A DNA stretch of 7,016 nucleotides from an uncultured Gemmatimonadota bacterium. Its GTDB lineage: Bacteria; Gemmatimonadota; Gemmatimonadetes; Longimicrobiales; Gaopeijiaceae. A program made the translations under genes and the position numbers. Below the pieces are notes generated by a model. That model did not search any database. It was not told the origin of the DNA and worked only from the letters and a program-made list of their open reading frames with translations. Shown piece after piece: positions 1 to 5,942 of this stretch. The stretch spans positions 1 to 7,016 of the forward strand of contig CAKZOQ010000303.1 in the NCBI GenBank assembly GCA_937136445.1, in the 5' to 3' direction. The first letter of the stretch is position 1. The number at the start of each line of letters is the position of its first letter.

Positions 1-495
1 GGGGAGGTGCTCCAGCGTCCGCATGTTGTGGAGCCGGTCGGCGAGCTTCACCAGGATCACCCGGGCGTCCTCGGCCATGCTGAGGAGCAGCTTCCGGTAG
101 TTCTCCACCTGCTGCTCGGTGTGGGAGCGGAACTCCACCTTCCCCAGCTTGGTGACGCCATCGACGATGGTGGCGACCTCCGAGCCGAACCGATCCTCCA
201 GGTCCCGGAGCGTCACGGCGGTGTCTTCGACGGTGTCGTGGATCAGCGCCGCGAGGATGCTGTTGGTGTCGAGGCGGATCTGGGCCAGGATCGTCGCCAC
301 CTCCACCGTGTGGGAGACGAACTCCTCGCCCGAGGCGCGCCGCTGCCCTGCGTGGGCCTCCACCGCGAGCTCGTAGGCCTCCCGGATGGCCTCCACGTCC
401 AGGCGACCCGCATACGCCTCCAGGGCCCGCGCCAGGGGACGCGGGAGGCCGTGGATCGTAGTGGTCTTGCCGGAGGCGGAGGTGGCGGTGGACAT
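1..495 (-). CDS. rel: Bifunctional (p)ppGpp synthase/hydrolase (RelA/SpoT family), N-terminal part, cut by left edge
   Basis: This is the first 165 residues of a long RSH protein that makes and/or degrades the alarmone (p)ppGpp; the gene runs off the left edge. The visible part is the HD hydrolase domain. Its metal and catalytic residues are all present: His62, His86-Asp87, Glu90-Asp91 (motif HDTVED), Asp153 and Asn157 (motif LADRLHNMRTL). Their spacing matches the well-studied Rel of Streptococcus with a constant offset of nine, so (p)ppGpp hydrolysis should be intact. This argues against a hydrolase-dead, RelA-type protein. The synthetase, TGS and ACT domains would lie outside the window. 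The family's usual His-Pro after the first helix is His-Thr here. The ATG at 495 is the only convincing start: it follows a 121-nt gap after rimI and family similarity begins about 35 residues later. There is no strong Shine-Dalgarno, but a -10-like hexamer lies 7 nt upstream. Family and hydrolase assignment are firm; the synthetase activity is inferred. Confidence 0.95.
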   Translation of the reverse strand, partial: MSTATSASGKTTTIHGLPRPLARALEAYAGRLDVEAIREAYELAVEAHAGQRRASGEEFVSHTVEVATILAQIRLDTNSILAALIHDTVEDTAVTLRDLEDRFGSEVATIVDGVTKLGKVEFRSHTEQQVENYRKLLLSMAEDARVILVKLADRLHNMRTLEHLP

Positions 496-502
496 GGTGC
501 GC

Positions 503-508
503 AACCTA
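503..508 (-). promoter_or_regulatory. Candidate -10 hexamer for rel (leaderless type)
   Basis: Read on the minus strand, TAGGTT fits the loose TANNNT -10 consensus and ends 7 nt before the rel ATG. Transcription would therefore start at or next to the start codon. No recognisable -35 box lies 16-18 nt upstream; that space is largely occupied by a palindrome. The same layout occurs before bamD and before the TPR lipoprotein gene. This is a pattern match only. Confidence 0.35.
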
Positions 509-513
509 CGGGA

Positions 514-527
514 GAAACAGGTGTTTC
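514..527. promoter_or_regulatory. Perfect 6+2+6 palindrome upstream of rel, possible operator
   Basis: The plus strand reads GAAACAGGTGTTTC, with perfectly complementary 6-base arms separated by 2 bases. It lies 19-32 nt upstream of the rel ATG, just upstream of the candidate -10 hexamer. A two-base loop is too short for a good RNA hairpin, so a dimeric DNA-binding protein site is the more natural reading. The arms are AT-richer than their surroundings. One such palindrome in 7 kb could arise by chance, so the case rests on its position. Confidence 0.3.
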
Positions 528-590
528 GGCGAGGGGGAGGCCGGGAGCACCCGGACGTCCTTCATGGGCCAAGAAGGTGGGACCCTCCAG

Positions 591-628
591 GACCGAGGCC
601 GGTTCCAGCCCGTCGGCTACCCTCGGTC
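591..628 (-). terminator. Possible hairpin terminator at the 3' end of rimI, without U-tract
   Basis: An exact 8-base inverted repeat (GACCGAGG and CCTCGGTC) flanks 22 nt and straddles the rimI stop codon at 617-619. Inside the loop, AGCC-GACG-GGCT can form a second small stem. No run of U follows on the minus-strand transcript, so it is not a classical intrinsic terminator. It could be a 3'-end stabiliser or part of a factor-dependent terminator separating rimI from rel. Confidence 0.35.
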
Positions 629-1156
629 GGGAGGGGGCAGCGACGCCTGAAGCACCAGGGCGTCCTCCACCGGATCCTGGTAGTAGCGGGGGCGTCGCCC
701 CACCTGTTCGAAGCCCGCGGCGGCATAGAGGCCCCTCGCGGCATGGTTGGAGATCCTGACCTCCAGGTACAGACTCCGCACCCCACGGCCGGCGGCGACC
801 CGCATCATCCGGTCCAGGAGCAGACGACCCCAGCCCCGGCCCCGACAGGTGGGCGCCACGGCGATGTTGGCGACCTCGCCCTGATCCAGGATGCACCAGA
901 CCACGGCATATCCGACCACGCGGGAACCCGGCTGATCTCCCTGGGGTTCCTGGCTCGGGTGCTCCTCCAGGACCCAGAGTTCGGCGGCCGGCCGCTCCAG
1001 GAGCGAGGCGAAGGTCTCCCGGGCCCACGGTGTGCTGAAAGCCTCCTCCTCCAATGCCACCACCGTCCGCACGTCCGAGAGGCGCATGCGGCGCACCACC
1101 GGGGCCGGCGGCTCCGCCTCCGGGGCTCCGGACGGTCGGGAGGTCAGCCGTTCCAC
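617..1156 (-). CDS. rimI: Ribosomal-protein-S18-type N-alpha-acetyltransferase RimI (GNAT family)
   Basis: This 179-residue GNAT acetyltransferase is predicted to acetylate a protein N-terminus, classically ribosomal protein S18. The acetyl-CoA pyrophosphate loop is RGRGWG (residues 105-110) after NIAVAP. It is followed by the RimI signature LEVRISN...LYAAAGF, with the expected catalytic Glu132 and Tyr144 spaced 12 apart as in the E. coli enzyme, and then RYYQDPVEDA. The conserved Pro-Trp lies at 43-44. The GTG start at 1156 has a GGAG Shine-Dalgarno (1162-1165) 5 nt upstream and overlaps the tsaB stop by 13 nt, which suggests coupled translation. The ATG at 1087 would give 156 residues, closer to the usual length of about 150, but lacks a clear ribosome site. 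A Gln/Pro/Ser-rich loop near residues 66-78 is a small insertion. RimI next to TsaB is a widespread arrangement. The target protein is inferred from the family. Confidence 0.92.
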   Translation of the reverse strand: MERLTSRPSGAPEAEPPAPVVRRMRLSDVRTVVALEEEAFSTPWARETFASLLERPAAELWVLEEHPSQEPQGDQPGSRVVGYAVVWCILDQGEVANIAVAPTCRGRGWGRLLLDRMMRVAAGRGVRSLYLEVRISNHAARGLYAAAGFEQVGRRPRYYQDPVEDALVLQASLPPPDRG

Positions 1157-1914
1157 GACCGCTCCGCGTTGGAGGCCCGCACGTAGGTGGGCTCCCAGGT
1201 CGGTCCCGCCCGAGCGAGGAGGCTCGGCGCCCGTCCCGCCAGCACCAGGAGCGAGCGGGCCGAAGGGTCGCCCCACGGCTCCTCCGCCACCATGTAGCCC
1301 GCCCTCTCCAGCAGCTCCCGGTGGCGCCGGGCCCCCGCGCCGACGAAGACCGTACGAGGGTCCGGGCCGGTGTCCAGCACGTCGGCGACGGTGCCGGCGT
1401 GGGCCTCCACCACCGTGGCGACGCCGGCGTCGTCCACCCGGTAGCAGGCCCCGTAGACCCGGTCCCCCCGAGCGTCGAAGAGCACGTAGCGCAGGGGGCC
1501 GGGGCCCTCGGAGAGCTCGGAGGCGGAGGAGCCGTCGGGGGCCACGCCGGCCAGGGCCGCCGCCGCCAGCGACGACCCGGTCCAGAGGGGGATCTCCAGG
1601 TAGCGGGCCCACCCCTTGGCCGTGGCGGCGGCCACCCGCACCCCGGTGAAGGAGCCGGGCCCCGCCCCCACCAGGACCCCGGCCAGCTCGTCGGGCGCCA
1701 CCCCGGCCTCCTCCAGGATCCGCACGGCGGCAGGTGCGGCTTCGGCGGCCTGTCGACGACGTGCGGGCAGCGTGGTCACACCCAGCGGGGTGCCGTCGGC
1801 TCCACCCACGGCCAGGGAGCCCTGGTCGCCGGAGGTCTCCAGCGCCAGGAGGGGACCGCGAAGCTCCTGCCGTCCGTCCTCGTCCCTCCACGCGGGGGAC
1901 TCGTCGCCGGGCAT
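1144..1914 (-). CDS. tsaB: tRNA threonylcarbamoyladenosine (t6A) biosynthesis protein TsaB
   Basis: TsaB is the non-catalytic ASKHA-fold partner of TsaD. With TsaE these proteins move the threonylcarbamoyl group from TC-AMP onto A37 of tRNAs that read ANN codons, in the cytoplasm. The 256-residue product shows LALETS near residues 23-28 (the N-terminal beta-strand and phosphate-loop region) and the diagnostic GPGSFTGVRV at 85-94 with a following AKGWA. It ends with the family's Pro-x-Tyr-x-Arg element (EPTYVR, 241-246). The N-terminal 20 residues before the fold are a polar extension. The ATG at 1914 lies 4 nt after the tsaE stop, preceded by a weak GGTGAG about 8 nt upstream, and the 3' end overlaps rimI. 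No TsaD gene is present in the window, so the complex must draw it from elsewhere in the genome. Confidence 0.94.
   Translation of the reverse strand: MPGDESPAWRDEDGRQELRGPLLALETSGDQGSLAVGGADGTPLGVTTLPARRRQAAEAAPAAVRILEEAGVAPDELAGVLVGAGPGSFTGVRVAAATAKGWARYLEIPLWTGSSLAAAALAGVAPDGSSASELSEGPGPLRYVLFDARGDRVYGACYRVDDAGVATVVEAHAGTVADVLDTGPDPRTVFVGAGARRHRELLERAGYMVAEEPWGDPSARSLLVLAGRAPSLLARAGPTWEPTYVRASNAERSWNG
1162..1165 (-). promoter_or_regulatory. Shine-Dalgarno GGAG for rimI, inside tsaB
   Basis: GGAG on the minus strand lies 5 nt upstream of the GTG at 1156, within the last codons of tsaB. It is the main reason for preferring GTG 1156 over the ATG at 1087 as the rimI start. Confidence 0.55.
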
Positions 1915-1918
1915 GAGG

Positions 1919-2452
1919 TCAACTCACCCGCATGGGAAAGGCGGGCAGCTCCGGCGGGCTTCCCACCCGGGTCACGGCGACGTCGCGAAGAGCCGGCTCG
2001 TCCGGCACCGAGGCGAGCTGGATGAGCCAGCGGTCCCGGGGGAGGAGGGTACCGGCTCGCTCGGGCCACTCCACCACGACGATCTGTCCCTCGGCACCAG
2101 CCTCCTCCCACCCCAGTTCCCAGAGCTCCTCGGCCCGGTCCAGCCGGTAGAGGTCCAGGTGCAGCAGCTCGCCGTCCCGGTCCCGCATCGGGTACCGGAA
2201 GAGAAGGTTGAAGGAGGGCGAGGGCATGGGTTCCTCGACCCCCGCGCCTTCGCCGATGGCCCGGGCCAGCACGCTCTTGCCGGCCCCCAGCGCGCCCTCG
2301 AGGCAGAGGGCCACCGGGGTGTCCACCAGGCGGCCGATCCTGTGGCCCCACTGCCGGAGTCCCGCCTCATCGAGACGCATCCCTCCACGGCCCGCCGGCG
2401 CCTCTCCCTCTCCGTCCCGTGCCCCGGTCCCCTCGTCCGCCCCCGGGCTCAA
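1919..2452 (-). CDS. tsaE: tRNA threonylcarbamoyladenosine biosynthesis ATPase TsaE
   Basis: TsaE is the small P-loop ATPase that binds TsaB-TsaD and drives cycles of t6A synthesis. The longest form is 177 residues. It has a Walker A motif GALGAGKS (53-60), the family's SPSF switch segment (78-81), HLDLYRL (98-104) carrying the conserved Asp, and EWPE (128-131). The start is uncertain. The upstream choice is a TTG at 2452 that overlaps the epimerase TGA (TTGA) and gives a 24-residue Gly/Glu-rich leader. The internal ATG at 2380 gives 153 residues, the usual family length, and begins just where similarity begins. That ATG has GGAGGG directly abutting it, too close for an ideal Shine-Dalgarno. 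I list the long form; the short one is at least as likely. tsaB follows after 4 nt. Confidence 0.93.
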   Translation of the reverse strand: MSPGADEGTGARDGEGEAPAGRGGMRLDEAGLRQWGHRIGRLVDTPVALCLEGALGAGKSVLARAIGEGAGVEEPMPSPSFNLLFRYPMRDRDGELLHLDLYRLDRAEELWELGWEEAGAEGQIVVVEWPERAGTLLPRDRWLIQLASVPDEPALRDVAVTRVGSPPELPAFPMRVS

Positions 2453-3414
2453 CGCGCCGCCTGGAACCAGTCGACGGTACGGCGGAGCCCCTCGCGGAGG
2501 GGGACGGCCACGGAGTAGCCCAGTCGCTCCCGGGCGCGGGTGAGGTCCGCCAGGGAGTCCCGGACGTCACCGGGGCGGGCGGGTCCATGGTCCGCCTCCA
2601 CCTCGGCACCCACCAGCTCCCGGATCTCGTCCCAGAGCCGCTTCACGCTGATGCGTTCGCCGCAGCCCACGTTGAAGACCTGGCCGGACACGCCCTCAGC
2701 CGGCGCGAAGCAGGCGCGGAAGTTGGCCTGCACCACGTTCTCGATGTAGGTGAAGTCCCGCGTCTGGCCCCCGTCGCCGTGGATCATCGGCGCGGTGCCG
2801 TCCAGGGCGTGGGTGATGAAGAGGGGGATGACCGCGCTGTACCTGGAGGCCGGATCCTGCCGCGGCCCGAAGATGTTGAAGTAGCGCAGCGTCACCGTGT
2901 CCAGGTCGAAGAGGTCCGGAAAGACCGCGGCGTAGCTCTCGCCGGTGAGCTTGGCGACGGCGTACGGGGACCGGGCGCGAGGCGTCATCTCCTCCTGCTT
3001 GGGGAGGGTCGGCGTGTTGCCGTAGGCCGAGGAGGAGCCGGCGTAGACGAACCGACGGACCCCCGCCGCCGCGGCGGCATGGAGCATGTTGAGGGTGCCG
3101 GTGGCGCAGGCCGCGTGGGTGGCCAGGGGATCCTGGACGGAGCGAGCCACCGAGGGGATGGCGGCTTCGTGGAAGACGAAGTCGACGCCCTCGCAGGCTC
3201 GGCGACAGACCGCCGGATCCACGATGGTGTCCTCCAGAAGCTCCAGGTCGCCGGCGAAGGCGGCCAGGTTCTCCCGCCGCCCCGTGGAGAAGTCGTCCAG
3301 GACCCGGACCGCAGCCCCCTCGTCCAGGAGCCGCTCGGCCAGGTGGGAGCCGATGAAGCCGCCGCCACCGGTGACGAGGCAGGTGGTACCGGAGAAGTCC
3401 AAGGAGACATCCAT
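2449..3414 (-). CDS. NAD-dependent sugar-nucleotide epimerase/dehydratase (extended SDR)
   Basis: This 321-residue extended short-chain dehydrogenase/reductase is predicted to act on a nucleotide sugar, most plausibly as a 4-epimerase for cell-surface polysaccharide precursors. The NAD-binding glycine motif GGGGFIG lies at 16-22. Asp40-Asp41, at the end of the second strand, favours NAD over NADP. The active site shows SSSAYG (127-132) and Tyr151-x-x-x-Lys155. Downstream are RYFNIFGPRQDP (177-188) and GDGGQTRDFTYIENVV, as in UDP-sugar 4-epimerases. Overall wording resembles the WbpP/Gne-type UDP-GlcNAc(A) epimerases more than GalE, but the substrate cannot be fixed from sequence, and a dTDP- or UDP-sugar dehydratase is possible. 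The ATG at 3414 has no evident Shine-Dalgarno. The 82-nt gap after nadD holds a possible promoter. Its stop overlaps the alternative TTG start of tsaE, so it probably leads the tsaE-tsaB-rimI transcript. Confidence 0.9.
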   Translation of the reverse strand: MDVSLDFSGTTCLVTGGGGFIGSHLAERLLDEGAAVRVLDDFSTGRRENLAAFAGDLELLEDTIVDPAVCRRACEGVDFVFHEAAIPSVARSVQDPLATHAACATGTLNMLHAAAAAGVRRFVYAGSSSAYGNTPTLPKQEEMTPRARSPYAVAKLTGESYAAVFPDLFDLDTVTLRYFNIFGPRQDPASRYSAVIPLFITHALDGTAPMIHGDGGQTRDFTYIENVVQANFRACFAPAEGVSGQVFNVGCGERISVKRLWDEIRELVGAEVEADHGPARPGDVRDSLADLTRARERLGYSVAVPLREGLRRTVDWFQAAR

Positions 3415-3471
3415 CGTGAGATCGGCCTGGAGGGTCGGGGGGAAGCGCGCCGGACGGGTCGTGCCACCGGC

Positions 3472-3499
3472 AATCTAATCAGGCAGCCCGCCAGGTCTA
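3472..3499 (-). promoter_or_regulatory. Candidate promoter between nadD and the epimerase gene
   Basis: On the minus strand, TAGACC (3494-3499, containing the nadD stop TAG) and TAGATT (3472-3477) each match 4 of 6 consensus bases for -35 and -10, with a 16-nt spacer. TGATTAGATTG is an AT-rich island in very GC-rich sequence. The predicted transcript would begin about 50 nt before the epimerase ATG. This is a pattern match only. Confidence 0.3.
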
Positions 3500-4141
3500 C
3501 GCGTGCTTCTCCCTGGGTCCCGGGCCCGGTCGGTAGAGCCCGGCGCGTTCCACGACCTCCAGGACCGCGTCGGGCACCAGACCGGCGACCGGCTCTCCGG
3601 CGGCCAGGCGCGCCCGGACCCGGGTGGAGGAGACGTCGACGCGGGTGACGGGCACGGACACCGCATCTTCCATCCCCGGAAGGTCCGGAGCCACGGCGGA
3701 GGCGGCCCTGCCCTCGCGGTCCATGACGGCGAGGCGCGCGAGGTCCAGGATGGTCTCAGGGTCCCGCCAGCGGTGGAAGTCGGCGAGCTGGTCGGCACCC
3801 AGGATCAGGTAGATCGTCCGATCCGGCCCCAGCTCCTTCCGGAGCCGACGCAGGGTCTCCACCGTGTACGACGTGCCTCCCCGGCGGATCTCGTCGTCCC
3901 GAGCCTGGAAGCGGGGATCCAGGGCGGCGGCGGCCTGCACCATCTTCCACCGGAGCTCGGCGGAGGTGTGGTCGTCCGCCTGTTTGAAGGGCGAGCGGGC
4001 GGCGGGCATCCAGAGGACCCGGTCCAACCCGAGGGCGTCGGCGACGTCGCCGGCCACGGTGACGTGGCCGAGATGAGGAGGGTCGAAGGTGCCGCCGAAG
4101 AGCCCGACGGCGCCGACGGGTTCCTCAGCCGACGGCGTCAC
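3497..4141 (-). CDS. nadD: Nicotinate-nucleotide adenylyltransferase NadD
   Basis: NadD joins nicotinate mononucleotide and ATP to give deamido-NAD+, the shared step of de novo and nicotinate salvage routes to NAD in the cytoplasm. The 214-residue product has the nucleotidyltransferase signature GGTFDPPHLGH (16-26) with the two His of the HxGH motif. It also has SPFK (50-53), the GADQLADFHRW segment (115-125) and the C-terminal SSTRVR (171-176), the family's ISSTxIR element that binds ATP phosphates. Length is normal for NadD. The start is a GTG at 4141 inside the end of bamD, giving a 17-nt overlap; no other in-frame start lies before the signature, so translation probably depends on coupling with bamD. 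The gene ends 82 nt before the epimerase start. Assignment is firm. Confidence 0.95.
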   Translation of the reverse strand: MTPSAEEPVGAVGLFGGTFDPPHLGHVTVAGDVADALGLDRVLWMPAARSPFKQADDHTSAELRWKMVQAAAALDPRFQARDDEIRRGGTSYTVETLRRLRKELGPDRTIYLILGADQLADFHRWRDPETILDLARLAVMDREGRAASAVAPDLPGMEDAVSVPVTRVDVSSTRVRARLAAGEPVAGLVPDAVLEVVERAGLYRPGPGPREKHA

Positions 4142-4889
4142 CGTCCACCGATTCCCCGTTGGCCCGGACCTCCTGGGCAGCCGGGGAGTCGGGGTAGTCC
4201 TGCAGCAGGCGCTCCCGAGCCTCCTCGGCCAGGTCGTCGTACCCGACGGCCTGGTTGGCCTCGATGATCCCCTTCAGCGCCCGGGGCGCGAACTCGGAGT
4301 CCGGATAGCTCTGCAGGAGGATCTCGTAGTACTGGATGGCCGAATCCCAGAGCTCACGACGCTGATAGAACTCGCCGTTGAGGAAGACCTTCTGCGCCAG
4401 CTTCTCGCGCATCTCCTCGGCCATGCTGCCTGCCACCGCCGCCTGCTCGGAGCCCTGGTAGTCCACGGCGACGTTGCCGCAGGTGTCCATGGCCTCCCGG
4501 GTGTACTCCTGATCCCGCTGGGGGATGGGCGAGAGCTGCACCAGAGCCTGGCAGGTGCCCAGCGCCGCCACGGGGGCCCGGGTGCTGGTGGGGTAGCGGC
4601 TCAGGAAGCGGTTGTACTCCGAACGGGCGAGGATGTAGTCCTCGTTCTGGAAGTGGGCGTCCGCCAGCATCATGCGGGCCTCCTCCGCCTCGTCGAACCC
4701 GGCGAAGCTCAGGAAGAGCCGGTCCAGCGCCCGGATGGCTTCGTCGTAGTCCTCTGCATCGTAGGCCGTCTGCGCCCGCTGGAAGAGCTCGGACGCGGTG
4801 AGGCCCTGGTAGGGATTGGAGCTCCCGCAGCCCTGGAGAAGGGCGACGGCGAGGGCGAGGACGGACAGGAGGCGGGTGGGGGAGGACAT
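4125..4889 (-). CDS. bamD: Outer membrane protein assembly factor BamD (YfiO-type TPR lipoprotein)
   Basis: This 254-residue lipoprotein is predicted to sit on the periplasmic face of the outer membrane and work with BamA to insert beta-barrel proteins. The ATG at 4889 is followed by a basic Arg6, a hydrophobic stretch and a lipobox LQGC ending at Cys21, so signal peptidase II cleavage and lipidation are expected. The mature part is made of TPR-like helix pairs: residues 34-65, 70-101, and 170-200 with SAIQYYEILLQSYPDSEFA, then 205-236. The family's Arg-Asp-Gln at 125-127, followed by Thr and an Ala-Met helix, is present. An upstream in-frame TTG at 4937 would bury the signal peptide 16 residues in and is rejected. 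No Shine-Dalgarno is visible; a TANNNT hexamer lies 6 nt upstream. The 3' end overlaps nadD. A more general TPR lipoprotein is the alternative. Confidence 0.87.
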   Translation of the reverse strand: MSSPTRLLSVLALAVALLQGCGSSNPYQGLTASELFQRAQTAYDAEDYDEAIRALDRLFLSFAGFDEAEEARMMLADAHFQNEDYILARSEYNRFLSRYPTSTRAPVAALGTCQALVQLSPIPQRDQEYTREAMDTCGNVAVDYQGSEQAAVAGSMAEEMREKLAQKVFLNGEFYQRRELWDSAIQYYEILLQSYPDSEFAPRALKGIIEANQAVGYDDLAEEARERLLQDYPDSPAAQEVRANGESVDGDAVG

Positions 4890-4895
4890 CCGTGG

Positions 4896-4901
4896 AGGAT
4901 A
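4896..4901 (-). promoter_or_regulatory. Candidate -10 hexamer for bamD (leaderless type)
   Basis: TATCCT on the minus strand fits TANNNT and ends exactly 6 nt before the bamD ATG, where no Shine-Dalgarno exists. No clear -35 box was found at 16-18 nt upstream. The layout parallels those before rel and before the TPR lipoprotein gene. Confidence 0.35.
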
Positions 4902-4946
4902 CCCGGGGCTGGATGGGAGAGTTTCGCTGGATGACAAAGGCAGAAA

Positions 4947-4971
4947 GCGCTCAGGTCGTCAACGGCAGCGC
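4947..4971 (-). terminator. Weak hairpin at the 3' end of the TPR lipoprotein gene
   Basis: A 5-bp stem (GCGCT and AGCGC) encloses 15 nt and spans the stop codon at 4959-4961. The sequence after it is relatively T-rich (TTTCTGCCTTTGT), unusual for this GC-rich window. The stem is short, so this is only a possible terminator or 3'-end structure. Confidence 0.2.
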
Positions 4972-5933
4972 CCACCCCGCATGTCTTCCAGTCCCCTCCC
5001 GAAGCGGATCTCGTCGAAGCGGTCCTGGGCACGGTTCACCAACGAGGTGGCCGCATCCACCTCCCGGACCCGTGCGTAGGCGTTCATGGCCTCCTCGCAC
5101 CGACCCAGGTCGGAGAGGACCGCAGCGCGGGTGAACCAGGCCTGCCCCTGGATGTTGCGCGGCTCCCCGACCTCGTTGGCCCGAGTGACCAGCTCCAGCG
5201 CGCGCTGGAGCCTCCCGGTCCGCTCCTCGTCGGTGAGCCCCACGTCGGCCTCCGCCCGCAGCTCCCGGGCGACGTTGAAGGCGCAGGTCCCGATGTACCA
5301 GTCCACCTCGCCCCGCTCCCAGGGCCGCACCATCTCGCGGAATCGCTCGAAGAAGATCAGGGCGTGCCGGCAGTCGCCGATCTCCTCGTAGGCCTGCCCC
5401 ACCTCGAAGACGATGTCCGGGGCCGAATCGGTGGCCTCGGCCATGGCACGCTCGTAGAAGGGGAGGGCTCGACCGTACTCGCCGGAGCGGAAGTAGTGGC
5501 GCGCCAGGTCCAGCGCCATGTCCCCCACGCCCACGCCCGGCCGAAGCTCCAGCGCCGTCTCCACCGCCGTGGCCATGGCGAAGCGGTCGCCGGAGGCGCG
5601 GGCGTCGCGGGCCATGCGCATGACCTCCGAGACGGCCTGGTCGGTGAAGTCGGCGTCGCGCTGGGCCGCATCCCGGTAGAAGGAACCGGCATCGTCCACC
5701 TGGCCCAGAACGGCGTAGGTCTGGGCCACGCGGGCCAGCGTCTCGGCGTCGTCGGCTCCCTGGCGTACCGCCAGACGGTACTCCGCCAGCGCCTCGTCGT
5801 AACGGTCCTGGGCGAAGGCCAGGTCCCCGCGCTGGACGGCGTCCTCGTCGGAGGTCCCGGGAGAGCAGGCGCCGGCGAGGAGAATCGCGGCGGTGGCGGC
5901 GGCCCGAAGGCCGGATCGGCAGAGGTAGCGCAT
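4959..5933 (-). CDS. Predicted TPR-repeat lipoprotein of unknown function
   Basis: I do not recognise a specific family. The 324-residue product begins with a basic N-terminus, a hydrophobic segment (about 11-21) and a probable lipobox LAGAC with lipidated Cys23, so it should be an envelope lipoprotein. The rest is helical, with TPR-like pairs around residues 33-60, 66-92, 138-168 (ALDLARHYF then RALPFYERAMAEA), 172-200 and 264-293 (AWFTRAAVLSDLGRCEEAMN). A Cys188, Cys217 and Cys279 set could include a disulfide in the periplasm. TPR arrays usually bind other proteins, and bamD lies directly downstream, 69 nt away, so a role in envelope assembly is a reasonable guess only. The start is ATG 5933 or the adjoining GTG 5936. 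No Shine-Dalgarno is present, and a -10-like hexamer lies 6 nt before the GTG. Confidence 0.8.
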   Translation of the reverse strand: MRYLCRSGLRAAATAAILLAGACSPGTSDEDAVQRGDLAFAQDRYDEALAEYRLAVRQGADDAETLARVAQTYAVLGQVDDAGSFYRDAAQRDADFTDQAVSEVMRMARDARASGDRFAMATAVETALELRPGVGVGDMALDLARHYFRSGEYGRALPFYERAMAEATDSAPDIVFEVGQAYEEIGDCRHALIFFERFREMVRPWERGEVDWYIGTCAFNVARELRAEADVGLTDEERTGRLQRALELVTRANEVGEPRNIQGQAWFTRAAVLSDLGRCEEAMNAYARVREVDAATSLVNRAQDRFDEIRFGRGLEDMRGGRCR

Positions 5934-5942
5934 CACAACCGG

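Noticed and set aside
386..1186. Plus-strand open frame of 266 codons opposite rel start and rimI
   Set aside because: It crosses two real minus-strand genes and a non-coding gap, and its translation has no family features.
1157..1891. Extension of the rimI frame into tsaB (would give a 424-residue protein)
   Set aside because: The extra region is the alternate frame of tsaB and of low complexity. GTG 1156 with GGAG upstream is a better start and gives near-normal RimI length.
2419..3648. Long plus-strand open frame of 409 codons opposite the epimerase gene
   Set aside because: It is antisense to a clear SDR enzyme, has Gly/Arg/Pro-rich composition and no recognisable motif. Long antisense open frames are expected in GC-rich genes with G/C-biased third positions.
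4089..4934. Plus-strand open frame of 281 codons opposite bamD
   Set aside because: The minus strand encodes a lipoprotein with signal peptide and TPR helices over the same span; the plus frame shows no domain.
4890..4937. TTG at 4937 as the start of bamD
   Set aside because: It would place 16 polar residues before a good lipoprotein signal peptide; ATG 4889 gives a proper signal and normal length.
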